A DNA stretch of 62,068 nucleotides from Acidobacteriota bacterium (GTDB lineage: Bacteria > Acidobacteriota > Thermoanaerobaculia > Multivoradales > JBCCEF01), in contig JBCCEF010000026.1 of NCBI GenBank assembly GCA_039030395.1, positions 1 to 62,068 on the forward strand. The letters are read 5' to 3'. A program made the position numbers and the translations under genes. Positions within the stretch are counted from its first letter, which is position 1; the number at the start of each line of letters is the position of its first letter. The notes below the pieces were generated by a model. The model saw only the letters and a program-made list of their open reading frames with translations. It searched no databases and was not told the origin of the DNA. Shown here piece by piece: positions 53,129 through 61,910 of the stretch.

Positions 53129-54018
53129 GCGGTTCCGTGATCCGGGTCCTCGTCAACCCGGCCGCCGGCCGCCGTCTGGGAGGCCGTGGCCTCGATCGCC
53201 TGGCGGAACTGGCCGCCGGCGTCGGGGCGCCCTGCGAGGTCAGCCGCAACGCCTCGGATTTGACCTTGCGCGCCCGGCGCGCCGCCGCCGACGGAGTCGA
53301 ACGGCTGCTGGTCGCCGGAGGCGACGGCACCCTCCACCACGCCATCCAGGGCCTGGCCGGCAGCGGCTGCGCCTTGGGAGTGATCCCGCTGGGAACCGGC
53401 AACGATCTCGCTTCGGCCCTCGGCTCCCGGCGAGGCATCGCCCAAGCCATCGAGTACCTGACGACGGCACCGGTCGGTACCATCGACCTCGGCCGCATCG
53501 GACCGCCGGGCGAGCCGAAACGGTGCTTTTCGGTATACGCCGGGGTGGGGTTCGACAGCGAGGTGGCCGAGCGTGCCCACCAGGGGCGGCGCTTCCTCTC
53601 CGGCAAGGCCGTATACCTGTGGTCGGTCCTGCGCACCCTGGTGGACTTCGAGCCGCCGACCCTACGAATCGAACACGACCAGGGCGCCTTCGAAGGACCG
53701 GCGATGTTCGTCACCGTCGCCAACGGACCGTGCTTCGGCGGCGGCATGAAGATCGCGCCGGCCGCTCGCCTCGACGACGGATTCTTCGACCTGGTGGTCG
53801 TCCGCCGGGTGTCTTGCCTCGCCCTCTTGAGGGTCTTCCCCAGGGTCTATCGCGGTACCCACGTCAGCCATCCGGCGGTCACCATCGTCCGCACCCGCCG
53901 CGCTCGCCTCGAGAGTGACCGTCCCCTCACCGCCTACGCCGACGGCGAACCCGCCGCCGCTCTGACCGGCGACGGGCTGGAGGTGGAGATCGAACCGGGG
54001 GGGCTCAGAGTGATCTAG
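53125..54018 (+). CDS. Diacylglycerol/lipid kinase family protein
   Basis: A 297-residue DAGK catalytic-domain protein (DgkB/YegS group). It has VLVNPAAGRR at the N-terminus, LLVAGGDGTLHHAIQGLAGSGCALGVIPLGTGNDLASAL (GGDGT, GTGND), and GVGFDSEVAERAHQ. It ends with the YADGEPAA strand, in which Asp-Gly-Glu is typical. It starts at TTG 53125, overlapping the symporter stop, or at GTG 53137. Its TAG stop shares the CTAG palindrome with the stop of the convergent CHAT gene. Confidence 0.9.
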   Translation: MSGSVIRVLVNPAAGRRLGGRGLDRLAELAAGVGAPCEVSRNASDLTLRARRAAADGVERLLVAGGDGTLHHAIQGLAGSGCALGVIPLGTGNDLASALGSRRGIAQAIEYLTTAPVGTIDLGRIGPPGEPKRCFSVYAGVGFDSEVAERAHQGRRFLSGKAVYLWSVLRTLVDFEPPTLRIEHDQGAFEGPAMFVTVANGPCFGGGMKIAPAARLDDGFFDLVVVRRVSCLALLRVFPRVYRGTHVSHPAVTIVRTRRARLESDRPLTAYADGEPAAALTGDGLEVEIEPGGLRVI

Positions 54019-57000
54019 CCTGTCCTAAACCCACGAAATTTCTCGCTCGCCGGCAGCACCCCCGGCAACCGCACCGCCGGGTCGCCGACGACAATGTAGT
54101 TGCGGGCGTCGAGGGTGGCTTTGCGGATCCGCGAGAGGTACTGACCACCCTCCGGCGGTAGGGTGCGGGCGCCGAGAAGGCCGGTGAGCACCGTACTCTT
54201 TTCCGCATAGCTTTGGTTGAGGCACTCCATGGCGTGGCCCAGCCGGCGGCCGTTGAGGAGCTGGCGGCACACGCTGTCGAACACCTTGACCGTATCGCCT
54301 CGGCCGCTCGAAAAATCGAAGGATGTTCCCCAGGCCCGATCGACATGACCGACGAAGCCTTGGGCACCTCGCGCCAGCATGCGCTTCGCGAGGTGGGAGA
54401 TCATGGCCTTCGGTGCGATGCGCTGAGGCGGACCGATGAGACGCTCGGAAAAGTCGTCGAAGGCCGGGGAGCCGGCGCTGTAGCAGGCGAAGAGGAAGGC
54501 GATCATGCCGCGGAGGTCCGAGCTTTCGGAAAGATCCTCGCCGCTGAAGTATGCGTCCTCGGACATGGTGCCCTCCAACTCGTAGTCCGAGCAGACCAGG
54601 GCGCCCTGGAGAGTTCCGAGACGACGGTCCGCCGGGTCGCAGCGTAGCCCGTGGCCGGCGGCGAACAACAGCGCCGGCGGGTCTTCGAGCAGTTGGGTCA
54701 GATCGGCCTTGCGGGTCGATGCGGCCCGGACAATCTCGAGCTGGGAGGGTTTGAGGCGAGTCGGACTCGCCAGACTTTGGGTCAGCGGATCGACCAGCGA
54801 ATCGATCAGGTACCTTTCGTTGTCGCCGTCCCCTCCGACGCCGAAGATGGAGGCTCTGCGGCGATGCGGTTGTCCGGCTTCCGTCTGCAACACGGAGTCG
54901 GCGTAGCGGGCGTAGTCGTCGACCTTGTCGAAGCATAGGCGCCCCAGCGCGTACTGCACGTCCAGGCCGTACTGAAATTCGAAGGGCGTCTCTTCAGGAT
55001 CGCCGACCACCATCAGAAAGTAGGGCATGACCTCGGGGTCTGCCGGCCCGAAGCCGAGTTCGTGCTCGAGGCGAAAGCGGTCGCTGGTGCAGTCAGCGGG
55101 TAGGCGGATCGATCGAAACCGCTCCGCACCGGCTTGGTCTCTCCGGTGGCGCAGCAGGGGGGAGAGGGCCTCTTCCACCACCGGCGGCACCGACGGGGCG
55201 AACAACACCGCCCAGCCGGCCTGATCGAGCCGTTCCGCGTCGATTCCGAAAACCGTCTCTCGAAATGGATCGTCGATCCGGTGGTAGTGGGTCCACCAGT
55301 CGAGCCGGTGGGAGAGATGCGGGTCCGGAAGGATCTTCTCTCGATGCTCGAACAGCGCTTCGCCGTCCGGAGCCGGCGGCAGTCGGCGACCGGTTTCCGC
55401 CTCGATGCCGTTGATGTACGAGTCCGGGTTGAAGCGATTCGAGGAAACAGCCGGTACCTGGCCTCGCCGCGGTAGCGTCTGCTCGTTGGGCATGGGCTCA
55501 TTGGGCGGCCGGCGCGAGGGTTTCTTATCCGGAGGAATCGGGTAGCTCGGCGGTGTGCCTGTGGGCTCCAGGAGGCCTCCACCGCCTGCATCTTTCTCGA
55601 TCGGTGGGTCGTCGTAGCTGCGTTTGGCATCCGGCGAGGGGTCGCCGGACAGTACAAAGGCCGCCCAGTGGCGCGGCTCTCGCCAGGCCTCCTGGTCACC
55701 CTTCAGCAGACTGAGTTGGGCCGTGCGGAGGGCCTCGGCAGGCGCTAGCCTCTGCTCGAGGAGCCCGCGGTAGAACGCCTGCATCAGGGCGGCCGTGCTC
55801 CGGTCGTTGACGTTCCACAGGCTCATGACGACCCTTGGTGCTCCGGCGTAGTGGAACGCGCGAGACAGTCCCTGTACACCTTCGCCGGGAACCTCTCGAC
55901 CGATGCCGGACTGGCAGGCGCTCAGGACCACCAGCTCGGCGGCAATGCGGCGATCGAAGATCTCGTGAGCGTAGAGATGCCCCTCTTGTGGGCGTCCCTG
56001 GGCGTCGAATCTCGAGAAGAGCAGCGAAGAGAGCTGCGGATGCTGCGGATCGACGATGCCGTGCGTCGCCAGGTGGAGGATGCCGGCGTTCTCCAGGTAT
56101 TCAAAAAAGGTTGGGCTCTTGGCGGCGTCGAAGTCGAGGCCCACGACTCTAGCCTCCTGAGGGAGGAGCTGAGCGATCGCCAGGGCTTCCGATCGCGAGT
56201 GCGAGAGGCGGGGAAACTCGAGGAATTCGTTCGGACTCGCCGCCGGGCGGCCCGTCGGCGGAAAGCCTTCGGACAGTCGAGGATCGGTAGGGGAGAACAC
56301 CGGGTCCGCGAAGATCGCCATGGGGATCGCCGGCTGGCGCCGCCGGGGAGCTTCTTGCCGAATTGCCGCCAGGGTGCTGGCCGAGGGCAGAACCACGACT
56401 TCGCGCTGCTCGAGCAGGTAGATGCGGTCGGAATCCGATGGCTGGGCGACGCGCAGGGCGGAGAAGGGGACCATCTCCAGGATGCCGTCGGGCACGATCA
56501 TCCAGCGTTCCGAAGATGGCATGGCATTGGGTGGAGGCAGCAACCGGTCGGCGAGCTGGGCGAGGGCGGCGTGCCGTAGGGAGCTTGCGCCCTTGGCGCG
56601 GGAGAGTACCCACTTCATGGCGTCCCCAACGGACGCTTCCATCTCCTTCCGACCCGCCAGGGAATGGATTTCGAGACTGCCATGGGCATCGAGGCTCCAG
56701 ACAAAACTTCGACGTTCGCCCACGCTGTAGACCAGCAGATGGGACCGCCGATCCAGCACTCGCGTTCGTACCTCTTCCAGGGAAAGGGGGGCCGGCCGGG
56801 TGAGGGCGGCAAACTGTGGATGCGCTTCGAGAATGCGTCCCCTCAGGCTCTCCAGGCGGACCAGCAGATCCTGGCGCTCCAGCTCCAAGCTCGGGTCCTC
56901 GACGCCGCGCGATCGATTCTGTAGCCCGTGCAGCGCGGCAAGCAGCTCTTTTTCTTGCTCGAGCAGTCCCGATGGAACGTCGACTCTCAGATGGGTCTCA

Positions 57001-58757
57001 GCCAGGGAGTCGAGAAAGGTGCGCGCCCGGCGGCGCTCCGCAACTTGCAGAGCGCGCTCCGCGTAGCTAGGTCCTTGGCGGGGAGAGGTATCCTGCAGGT
57101 GAAGCTCTGCAAGGAGATCGATCAACTCTTCGAAGTAGCGCTTCTTGGAGGCCAAGAACCACATTCGAAAGTCCCAGCCGGAGTGCTGTAGGCGCTGCCC
57201 CTCCACCAGGTCCACAGCGGTGGAGAGTCTCTCGAGCGCTGGCCCGAGGTGCCCTTGGTCGCGCAAGGCGAGGCCGAGGCCGAGGAGCGCCATGGCGCGT
57301 CGGCTTTCGTCTCCCCACCGCTCGAAGGCGACGAGCGAATCCTCGAAAGCGGCGATCGCTGACTCGGACCTACCTTGCTCCTGGAGAAGGGCCCCAAGAT
57401 TGAATTTGATGACCGCCGCCAGGCGCCAGTTGTCGTCTTCTTCGGCCTTGCTCTGAGCTGCAGAAAAGTGCTCGATGGCCTGGTTTAGCTGCTCGTCGGA
57501 AACCTTCGATGAGGAGCCCACCCGCGAGTAGGCGAGGCCGAGGCTGTTGTCGAGAAAGGCCGACCACCGGCGATCGAGCTTTCCTCTTGGACCCGCTTCT
57601 GCGGCGGCCTCTAGGGCCTCGATGGCCTGATCCCAGCGATGCAGGCGTAGGCGGGTGTCTCCCAGGTGGATGAGGGCGGCGACCCGGCCCGGCTCGTGGC
57701 CGCCGCTGGTCTGCGCCGAGACGCACTGTTCGAAGGCCAGGGCGGCTTCTTCCAGCTTCCCTTGTCTCGCGAGCAGGGAAGCGCGGTTGTGGAGTGCGTC
57801 GGCCTCCTCCAGTGGCCGCTCGAGTTCCCGCCAGCGTTGCTCGAGATCCAGGAACATGCGGAGTGCTTCGTCGGTCTTGCCCTCGCCGGCCGCGAGCCGT
57901 GCAGCGTTGGCGAGGACGTGATTGGCCACCACTGCCTCTCCCAGAGACTCGGCGAGCTGCCTCGCTCGCTCGAGGTGAGGTCTGGCGGCACCGACTTCTT
58001 GTCGGTCGAGGTACCAGCCGGCAAGACGGTTCTCGGACAACGCTTCTTCCCTGGGCCGATTCGCGCTCTTCGCCAGCTCCGATGCCGACCGGTAAGCTTC
58101 GACCACCTCTTCGCTTTGGCCGGAGAGTGTGCTGGCGTGGCCGATTCGTTGAAGGGCTTGGAGCTGCCAGTCCGGATCGTCGAGTTCGCGCCAAGCCGCT
58201 AGAGCTTTGCGATACTGATCGATGACCCCGGGGAGGGCTGCCGGATCTCCGGCCCGGCGCAGTTCGTCTGCGCGACAGAGCCGCTGTTGCGCTGCACTGT
58301 GGCGTTGATCCTCGGCGTTCGAGTGGCGGGGGGGCTCCAGCCAGAAAACGTAGTGTCCGCTACCGGCATCGGGGTTCTCGGATGCGACCTCGACCCGATA
58401 GATGCCGTTCTCTTCGGCGATCCAGGTGATCGTTTCGTGTCCCCAGCTCCCGATGGGGCTATCCATCAGCATGAGTCGCTCGCCCCCTGGAGAGAAGAGT
58501 CGCAGGACGATATCGATGCCCTGTTGTTCGACCCGCACGGTCGCGACTTGCCCTTCATCGAGGGAAAAACCCCAAGGATGGCTATTCCCTGCAGCGAGCG
58601 CTGCCCATTCGGGTTGTTCGATGCGCGGCGTGCGGCTAGTGGCCATCGGTTGCTCCTGAGAACCGGGCTGCGACGAGTGCCCGGAAGGTTGATGACAGCC
58701 TGCAGCGAGCCAGGGGCCAGCGAGACAGGCACAGATGGCAAGGGTCTTTGAAAGCAA
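54015..58757 (-). CDS. Giant lipoprotein with TPRs, CHAT protease and second caspase-fold domain
   Basis: A 1580-residue protein. Start TTG 58757 has AGGA upstream and gives a signal peptide with lipobox WLAAGC (Cys21). In-frame ATG 58895 directly after the previous stop would add 46 residues and is less likely. Order: pre-peptidase-like beta domain (50-140, WGFSLDEGQVATVRVEQQGIDIVLRL); TPR array (about 155-580); CHAT protease with His899 (HLATHG) and Cys948 (LSACQSG) plus QGLSRAFHYAGAPRVVMSLWNVND; Pro-rich linker (1045-1100); second clan CD domain with His1369 (FAAGHGL) and Cys1425 (FLFACYSAGSP). Both dyads are intact. The Cys motif FACYSAG and the DPAVRL end recall gingipain/caspase-like C25 or C13 folds. 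The substrate is unknown. It is the second gene of the operon. Confidence 0.88.
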   Translation of the reverse strand: MLSKTLAICACLAGPWLAAGCHQPSGHSSQPGSQEQPMATSRTPRIEQPEWAALAAGNSHPWGFSLDEGQVATVRVEQQGIDIVLRLFSPGGERLMLMDSPIGSWGHETITWIAEENGIYRVEVASENPDAGSGHYVFWLEPPRHSNAEDQRHSAAQQRLCRADELRRAGDPAALPGVIDQYRKALAAWRELDDPDWQLQALQRIGHASTLSGQSEEVVEAYRSASELAKSANRPREEALSENRLAGWYLDRQEVGAARPHLERARQLAESLGEAVVANHVLANAARLAAGEGKTDEALRMFLDLEQRWRELERPLEEADALHNRASLLARQGKLEEAALAFEQCVSAQTSGGHEPGRVAALIHLGDTRLRLHRWDQAIEALEAAAEAGPRGKLDRRWSAFLDNSLGLAYSRVGSSSKVSDEQLNQAIEHFSAAQSKAEEDDNWRLAAVIKFNLGALLQEQGRSESAIAAFEDSLVAFERWGDESRRAMALLGLGLALRDQGHLGPALERLSTAVDLVEGQRLQHSGWDFRMWFLASKKRYFEELIDLLAELHLQDTSPRQGPSYAERALQVAERRRARTFLDSLAETHLRVDVPSGLLEQEKELLAALHGLQNRSRGVEDPSLELERQDLLVRLESLRGRILEAHPQFAALTRPAPLSLEEVRTRVLDRRSHLLVYSVGERRSFVWSLDAHGSLEIHSLAGRKEMEASVGDAMKWVLSRAKGASSLRHAALAQLADRLLPPPNAMPSSERWMIVPDGILEMVPFSALRVAQPSDSDRIYLLEQREVVVLPSASTLAAIRQEAPRRRQPAIPMAIFADPVFSPTDPRLSEGFPPTGRPAASPNEFLEFPRLSHSRSEALAIAQLLPQEARVVGLDFDAAKSPTFFEYLENAGILHLATHGIVDPQHPQLSSLLFSRFDAQGRPQEGHLYAHEIFDRRIAAELVVLSACQSGIGREVPGEGVQGLSRAFHYAGAPRVVMSLWNVNDRSTAALMQAFYRGLLEQRLAPAEALRTAQLSLLKGDQEAWREPRHWAAFVLSGDPSPDAKRSYDDPPIEKDAGGGGLLEPTGTPPSYPIPPDKKPSRRPPNEPMPNEQTLPRRGQVPAVSSNRFNPDSYINGIEAETGRRLPPAPDGEALFEHREKILPDPHLSHRLDWWTHYHRIDDPFRETVFGIDAERLDQAGWAVLFAPSVPPVVEEALSPLLRHRRDQAGAERFRSIRLPADCTSDRFRLEHELGFGPADPEVMPYFLMVVGDPEETPFEFQYGLDVQYALGRLCFDKVDDYARYADSVLQTEAGQPHRRRASIFGVGGDGDNERYLIDSLVDPLTQSLASPTRLKPSQLEIVRAASTRKADLTQLLEDPPALLFAAGHGLRCDPADRRLGTLQGALVCSDYELEGTMSEDAYFSGEDLSESSDLRGMIAFLFACYSAGSPAFDDFSERLIGPPQRIAPKAMISHLAKRMLARGAQGFVGHVDRAWGTSFDFSSGRGDTVKVFDSVCRQLLNGRRLGHAMECLNQSYAEKSTVLTGLLGARTLPPEGGQYLSRIRKATLDARNYIVVGDPAVRLPGVLPASEKFRGFRTG

Positions 58758-58895
58758 ATTCGTTCCTACGGCGAAAGAATGCCGGGGACGAAGGACTGCC
58801 TTTGCCCCCTGGCGAACTCTCTCGCGATCGCTGCTTCCGGTCTCGGGTGAGCCGCCGAGCAGGCGGGAAGGAAGCCGGTCAAGTCCAGCAGCCAT

Positions 58896-60842
58896 TCAAT
58901 CCAAGAGATCCGTAACTTTCCTTAGACAGCGCGAAGCGGCCTGCTGAAGGGCCGCGCTGGTAGAGATTCCCATTCCCGTATGGGAGGAGCTGGCGCGGAC
59001 GGCGATCGTGCGGTCCAGGGTCGAGATCATTTGGACATCGAGGTGAAGGGACACCGCCTTGATATGGGCCGATGCCTGGGGAATCGGCTCGTGCGTTGCC
59101 GTTGCGAGCAGAAGATAGGGTGCTCCCCAGGGAACCCAGCCGGTGTCGGGGATAGCGGAAAGGTCTCCTTGGAGGAGGGATTCCACGGCGGTGAGCGGCG
59201 GAGACGGTGCCAACGTCGAAACGGTGGGAGATTCGTCCGCCAGGACGGCGCGAATCGCCTCGACGAGGTTGCGGTCGGACTGCCGGCTTCTGCCGTCGAG
59301 AACGACCACCGCGACCCTCCCTGGAATGGGCAGCTCGTGGGGGAGGGATGCAGCCGCTTTCTGGGCTTCGGCGCGATCGACCGATGGTTTCTCCTCGGGC
59401 GGATCATCCGGTGGCGACTCGACCACAGTCTCTTCAGGTTCTTTGTGCTGTGAAAGGGTTGAAAGTTCTTCGTGCTGCGAAGGGGCTGCGGTCTCTTGGT
59501 TGTCCGCCGATGGCTGATCCGGTTCGCCGATTCTCGATACCGACGAAGCCATCCAGAGAGTCAAGCCGAAGGCGGTTGCCCCGAGAAGCGCGAGGCTGGC
59601 GGCCCTCGCTCGCGAGCTCGTTCGTTTCCTTGCGAGCGAAGGTCGTGGCTCGGCCGCCGGAGGCCGCTGCTGCCTGGGGGGATGGGTCGCCCGATTTCCG
59701 TGGGATGCGAAGGGACCGGCGCCGAATTCAACACGCGCCGTGGGCGCCCCGTAGAGGCAGTAGGCGAGCCAGGCGGTACTGCCGGGATGTTCTTCACGCA
59801 GAACTGTGCGAGCCCGAAGCACCGCCTCCCCGAGTGGTGTGCGGGCGGCAAGCTGCCCATAGACCAGCTCGGCGAAGCGTTTCGCCTGGGAATCTCGAAC
59901 GGCCCATATGGGAGCCAGATAGGCGGTGCCGTGACATTGACGAATCCAGGTTTCCGCCCAGCCGCCCATTCCACTGAGCCCTTCTCCGAGGCGACCGGAT
60001 TGGCAGGTATTGAAGAAGACGAAGGGTCGATTCCGCGCCAGGTTCGTGGCGATCGCGCCGGAAATGTGTCGCGCCCGGAACCTTTGAAAGCTCACGTCGA
60101 TGCTGGCCTCGCTGGGTCGCTGGGCATCGTGTTTGCCATGACCGGCAAGGTGGAGGAGATCGAAGTCCGCCTCGCGCAGGTGTTCGCGAAGCTGATAGAG
60201 GTCGATATCCGACAGTGCATCACCCGCGAGATCCGGCAAGGTGTCTCGCAGGTGGGTCAAAATGTCGCCCTCGGTGGTGCCGGCTTTGAGGGCTGGAGCA
60301 CGTGGATCGCCCGGCAGGCTGAGACTCAGAAAACGCTGGATGGACTTCTGGTATGAGAGCGGTGCCTCGCCGGTCAGCCAGCGGCTCATCGAGAGCTGCA
60401 TGCACAGGAAGTCGTCGTTCTCTTCCTCCGCTGGGTGGAGCATTTCCCACGGAATCCACGGCTCATCGGAGACGACCAGGAGGGACTGGATGCGGGGACG
60501 AACGGCACGGAACAGACTCCTCAGCTCGGCGGGCCAGAGCTGGCGGTAGAGCCAATGGCCGATGCTGATCAGCTCTTCCTCGATTTCCTGGTGGTGGAGT
60601 TCGTGGCCCTCGATGTCCAGACCCTTGTCGAGCAGCTCAAGCTGCTCCATGATCTGCCGCTGGAAGCGGTCCGCTTGCTTGACAGGTCTCCCTTCCAGCT
60701 CTCGTGCATGGAAACCAGCGACGCCGGTCGGCGATTGCAGGGTGTAGTGCAGGCGGTCACCATCTCGCCCCCACGGAGTGGTGACGCGGATTTCCAGGTC
60801 GGCGGGCTGGGGTGGGATCGGTTCGCGCGCTGCGCCAGACAA
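58896..60842 (-). CDS. Membrane-anchored CHAT protease
   Basis: A 648-residue protein. N-terminal 1-170 is an uncharacterised domain. The CHAT domain has His235 (LLHLAGHGKHD) and Cys280 (FVFFNTCQSGRLGEGL), followed by QCHGTAYLAPIWAVRDSQAKRFAELVYGQL and WLAYCLYGAPTARVEF. A basic region, one membrane helix (415-435, SLALLGATAFGLTLWMASSV) and a Glu/Pro-rich linker (440-505) follow. The C-terminal domain (510-648) looks like a CsgG/LPP20-type periplasmic fold (RVAVVVLDGRSRQSDRNLVEAIRAVL and SLHLDVQMISTLDRTIAVRASSS). The protease would be cytoplasmic and the tail extracytoplasmic. Start is TTG 60842. Its stop is followed at once by the frame of the giant lipoprotein. Confidence 0.86.
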   Translation of the reverse strand: MSGAAREPIPPQPADLEIRVTTPWGRDGDRLHYTLQSPTGVAGFHARELEGRPVKQADRFQRQIMEQLELLDKGLDIEGHELHHQEIEEELISIGHWLYRQLWPAELRSLFRAVRPRIQSLLVVSDEPWIPWEMLHPAEEENDDFLCMQLSMSRWLTGEAPLSYQKSIQRFLSLSLPGDPRAPALKAGTTEGDILTHLRDTLPDLAGDALSDIDLYQLREHLREADFDLLHLAGHGKHDAQRPSEASIDVSFQRFRARHISGAIATNLARNRPFVFFNTCQSGRLGEGLSGMGGWAETWIRQCHGTAYLAPIWAVRDSQAKRFAELVYGQLAARTPLGEAVLRARTVLREEHPGSTAWLAYCLYGAPTARVEFGAGPFASHGNRATHPPRQQRPPAAEPRPSLARKRTSSRARAASLALLGATAFGLTLWMASSVSRIGEPDQPSADNQETAAPSQHEELSTLSQHKEPEETVVESPPDDPPEEKPSVDRAEAQKAAASLPHELPIPGRVAVVVLDGRSRQSDRNLVEAIRAVLADESPTVSTLAPSPPLTAVESLLQGDLSAIPDTGWVPWGAPYLLLATATHEPIPQASAHIKAVSLHLDVQMISTLDRTIAVRASSSHTGMGISTSAALQQAASRCLRKVTDLLD

Positions 60843-61364
60843 GATCGCGACTCCCTCTCAAAAATCAAAGACCGCGGGCGCCACGGCCCCGTGAGGGTGC
60901 GCCGGCGATCTCCAATGAAACCTTACAAAGAGACGCGCGGATGGTAGCACGATCTCAAGATCGCAAATGCTTTCTTGCAGATCATTCCTGCATTCTAGAG
61001 AGATAGATCGTTCAGGTGTAGGCGTTTTGGTTCGTTGGCACGATGTCCGGGTGACATGATCGCCGCTGCACGGCTCTTGTCGCTGGTTCTGCGGTACCGA
61101 GCGCCGAAGGCGCTTCGCCCTGCGGGGTACGAGAAGGAAGTTCGAAGATTTCTCGAAGGACTCCCCACCCATTTGCCTCTAAGACTTCTCTCCCAGATAT
61201 CCGAAGGGTTGACTCTGGCTCGTCCGAGTGGTGGATCGAAAGGCGGCCCATCGGATAGCTGGTTGGGAAATTGGAGGTGAACGTGAAAGATCCCGAGACG
61301 CTCTCGGAGATCACATCCGTTGAGTGCGATGCCCTCGGGCGTAGCAAAAGAGAAAGGACAGCAC
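60843..61364. other. Divergent regulatory region upstream of the CHAT operon
   Basis: A 522-base region with no gene I can support. It must carry promoters for the CHAT operon (minus) and the secreted Cys-rich gene (plus). The part 60930-61010 is AT-richer (ATCTCAAGATCGCAAATGC, then GAGAGATAGATCG). A plus-strand frame at 61035-61280 (81 codons) lacks a ribosome binding site and recognisable domains. No sigma-54 site or clear operator was found. Confidence 0.55.
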
Positions 61365-61910
61365 ATGCACCGAATGCGAAAGATGAACCGGCACCCGTGG
61401 CGCCTGGTGGGGCTCGCCGCTGTGGCCATCCTGTTGATACCCACGACCACCGCAGCCGGCGTGAAGACGTGCGATGCGCCTCTGACAGCGGCGGTTTCAG
61501 CCTCAATGAGCCAACCTGTGAGTACACTGGTTCCCGCTGTGATGGAAAGCTCTGTAAGGGCAGCGGCTCCGGACCCAGTGGACGGTTCTACTGCCTCCGG
61601 GGTCGTCCTCGCTGCTAGCGGCGGCGGGGAAGGACATTTGTTTCCCAGCCCCAGATTCGAGCAAATGATCCGCTGTGCAGGTGAGTCCTCTAACGGCTGG
61701 CAAGCCCGGCGGAATCTCCATTACGGCTGGTGTATGGAGGGGACGAATTGTTGCCAAGGTACCGGCACTTGTAACACTTTCTGTACCAGTCATTGTGACT
61801 ACGAGGCTAGGGAAAGAGCCAATCAAGATTCGGCGCTAGCCTACTACTGGTGCATGGACAGAGAACCTAGCGCCTGGTGTGGTCCCGGCAACCACAACCC
61901 CTGGTGCTAG
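61365..61910 (+). CDS. Secreted cysteine-rich protein (possible frame disruption)
   Basis: A 181-residue frame from ATG 61365 with AGGA six bases upstream. The N-terminus MHRMRKMNRHPWRLVGLAAVAILLIPTTTAAG is a signal peptide. The C-terminal 85 residues hold 11 Cys in an aromatic setting (HYGWCMEGTNCCQGTGTCNTFCTSHCDYEARE, then YYWCMDREPSAWCGPGNHNPWC), suggesting a disulfide-rich secreted domain with duplicated YGWCM/YYWCM. The middle part (61480-61620) is low-complexity here, whereas the +1 frame encodes a Cys-rich stretch (TCEYTGSRCDGKLCKGSG). One or two indels may therefore be present. No family recognised. It is divergent from the CHAT operon. Confidence 0.6.
   Translation: MHRMRKMNRHPWRLVGLAAVAILLIPTTTAAGVKTCDAPLTAAVSASMSQPVSTLVPAVMESSVRAAAPDPVDGSTASGVVLAASGGGEGHLFPSPRFEQMIRCAGESSNGWQARRNLHYGWCMEGTNCCQGTGTCNTFCTSHCDYEARERANQDSALAYYWCMDREPSAWCGPGNHNPWC

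Noticed and set aside
61035-61280. 81-codon plus-strand frame upstream of the Cys-rich gene
   Set aside because: No ribosome binding site, no domain and GC-rich low-complexity segments. It may be real, but nothing supports it.
60843-61910. Bacterial gasdermin next to the CHAT proteases
   Set aside because: CHAT-type proteases are known to cleave bacterial gasdermins, so this was checked. The neighbour has a signal peptide and a Cys-rich domain instead of a gasdermin-like pore domain.
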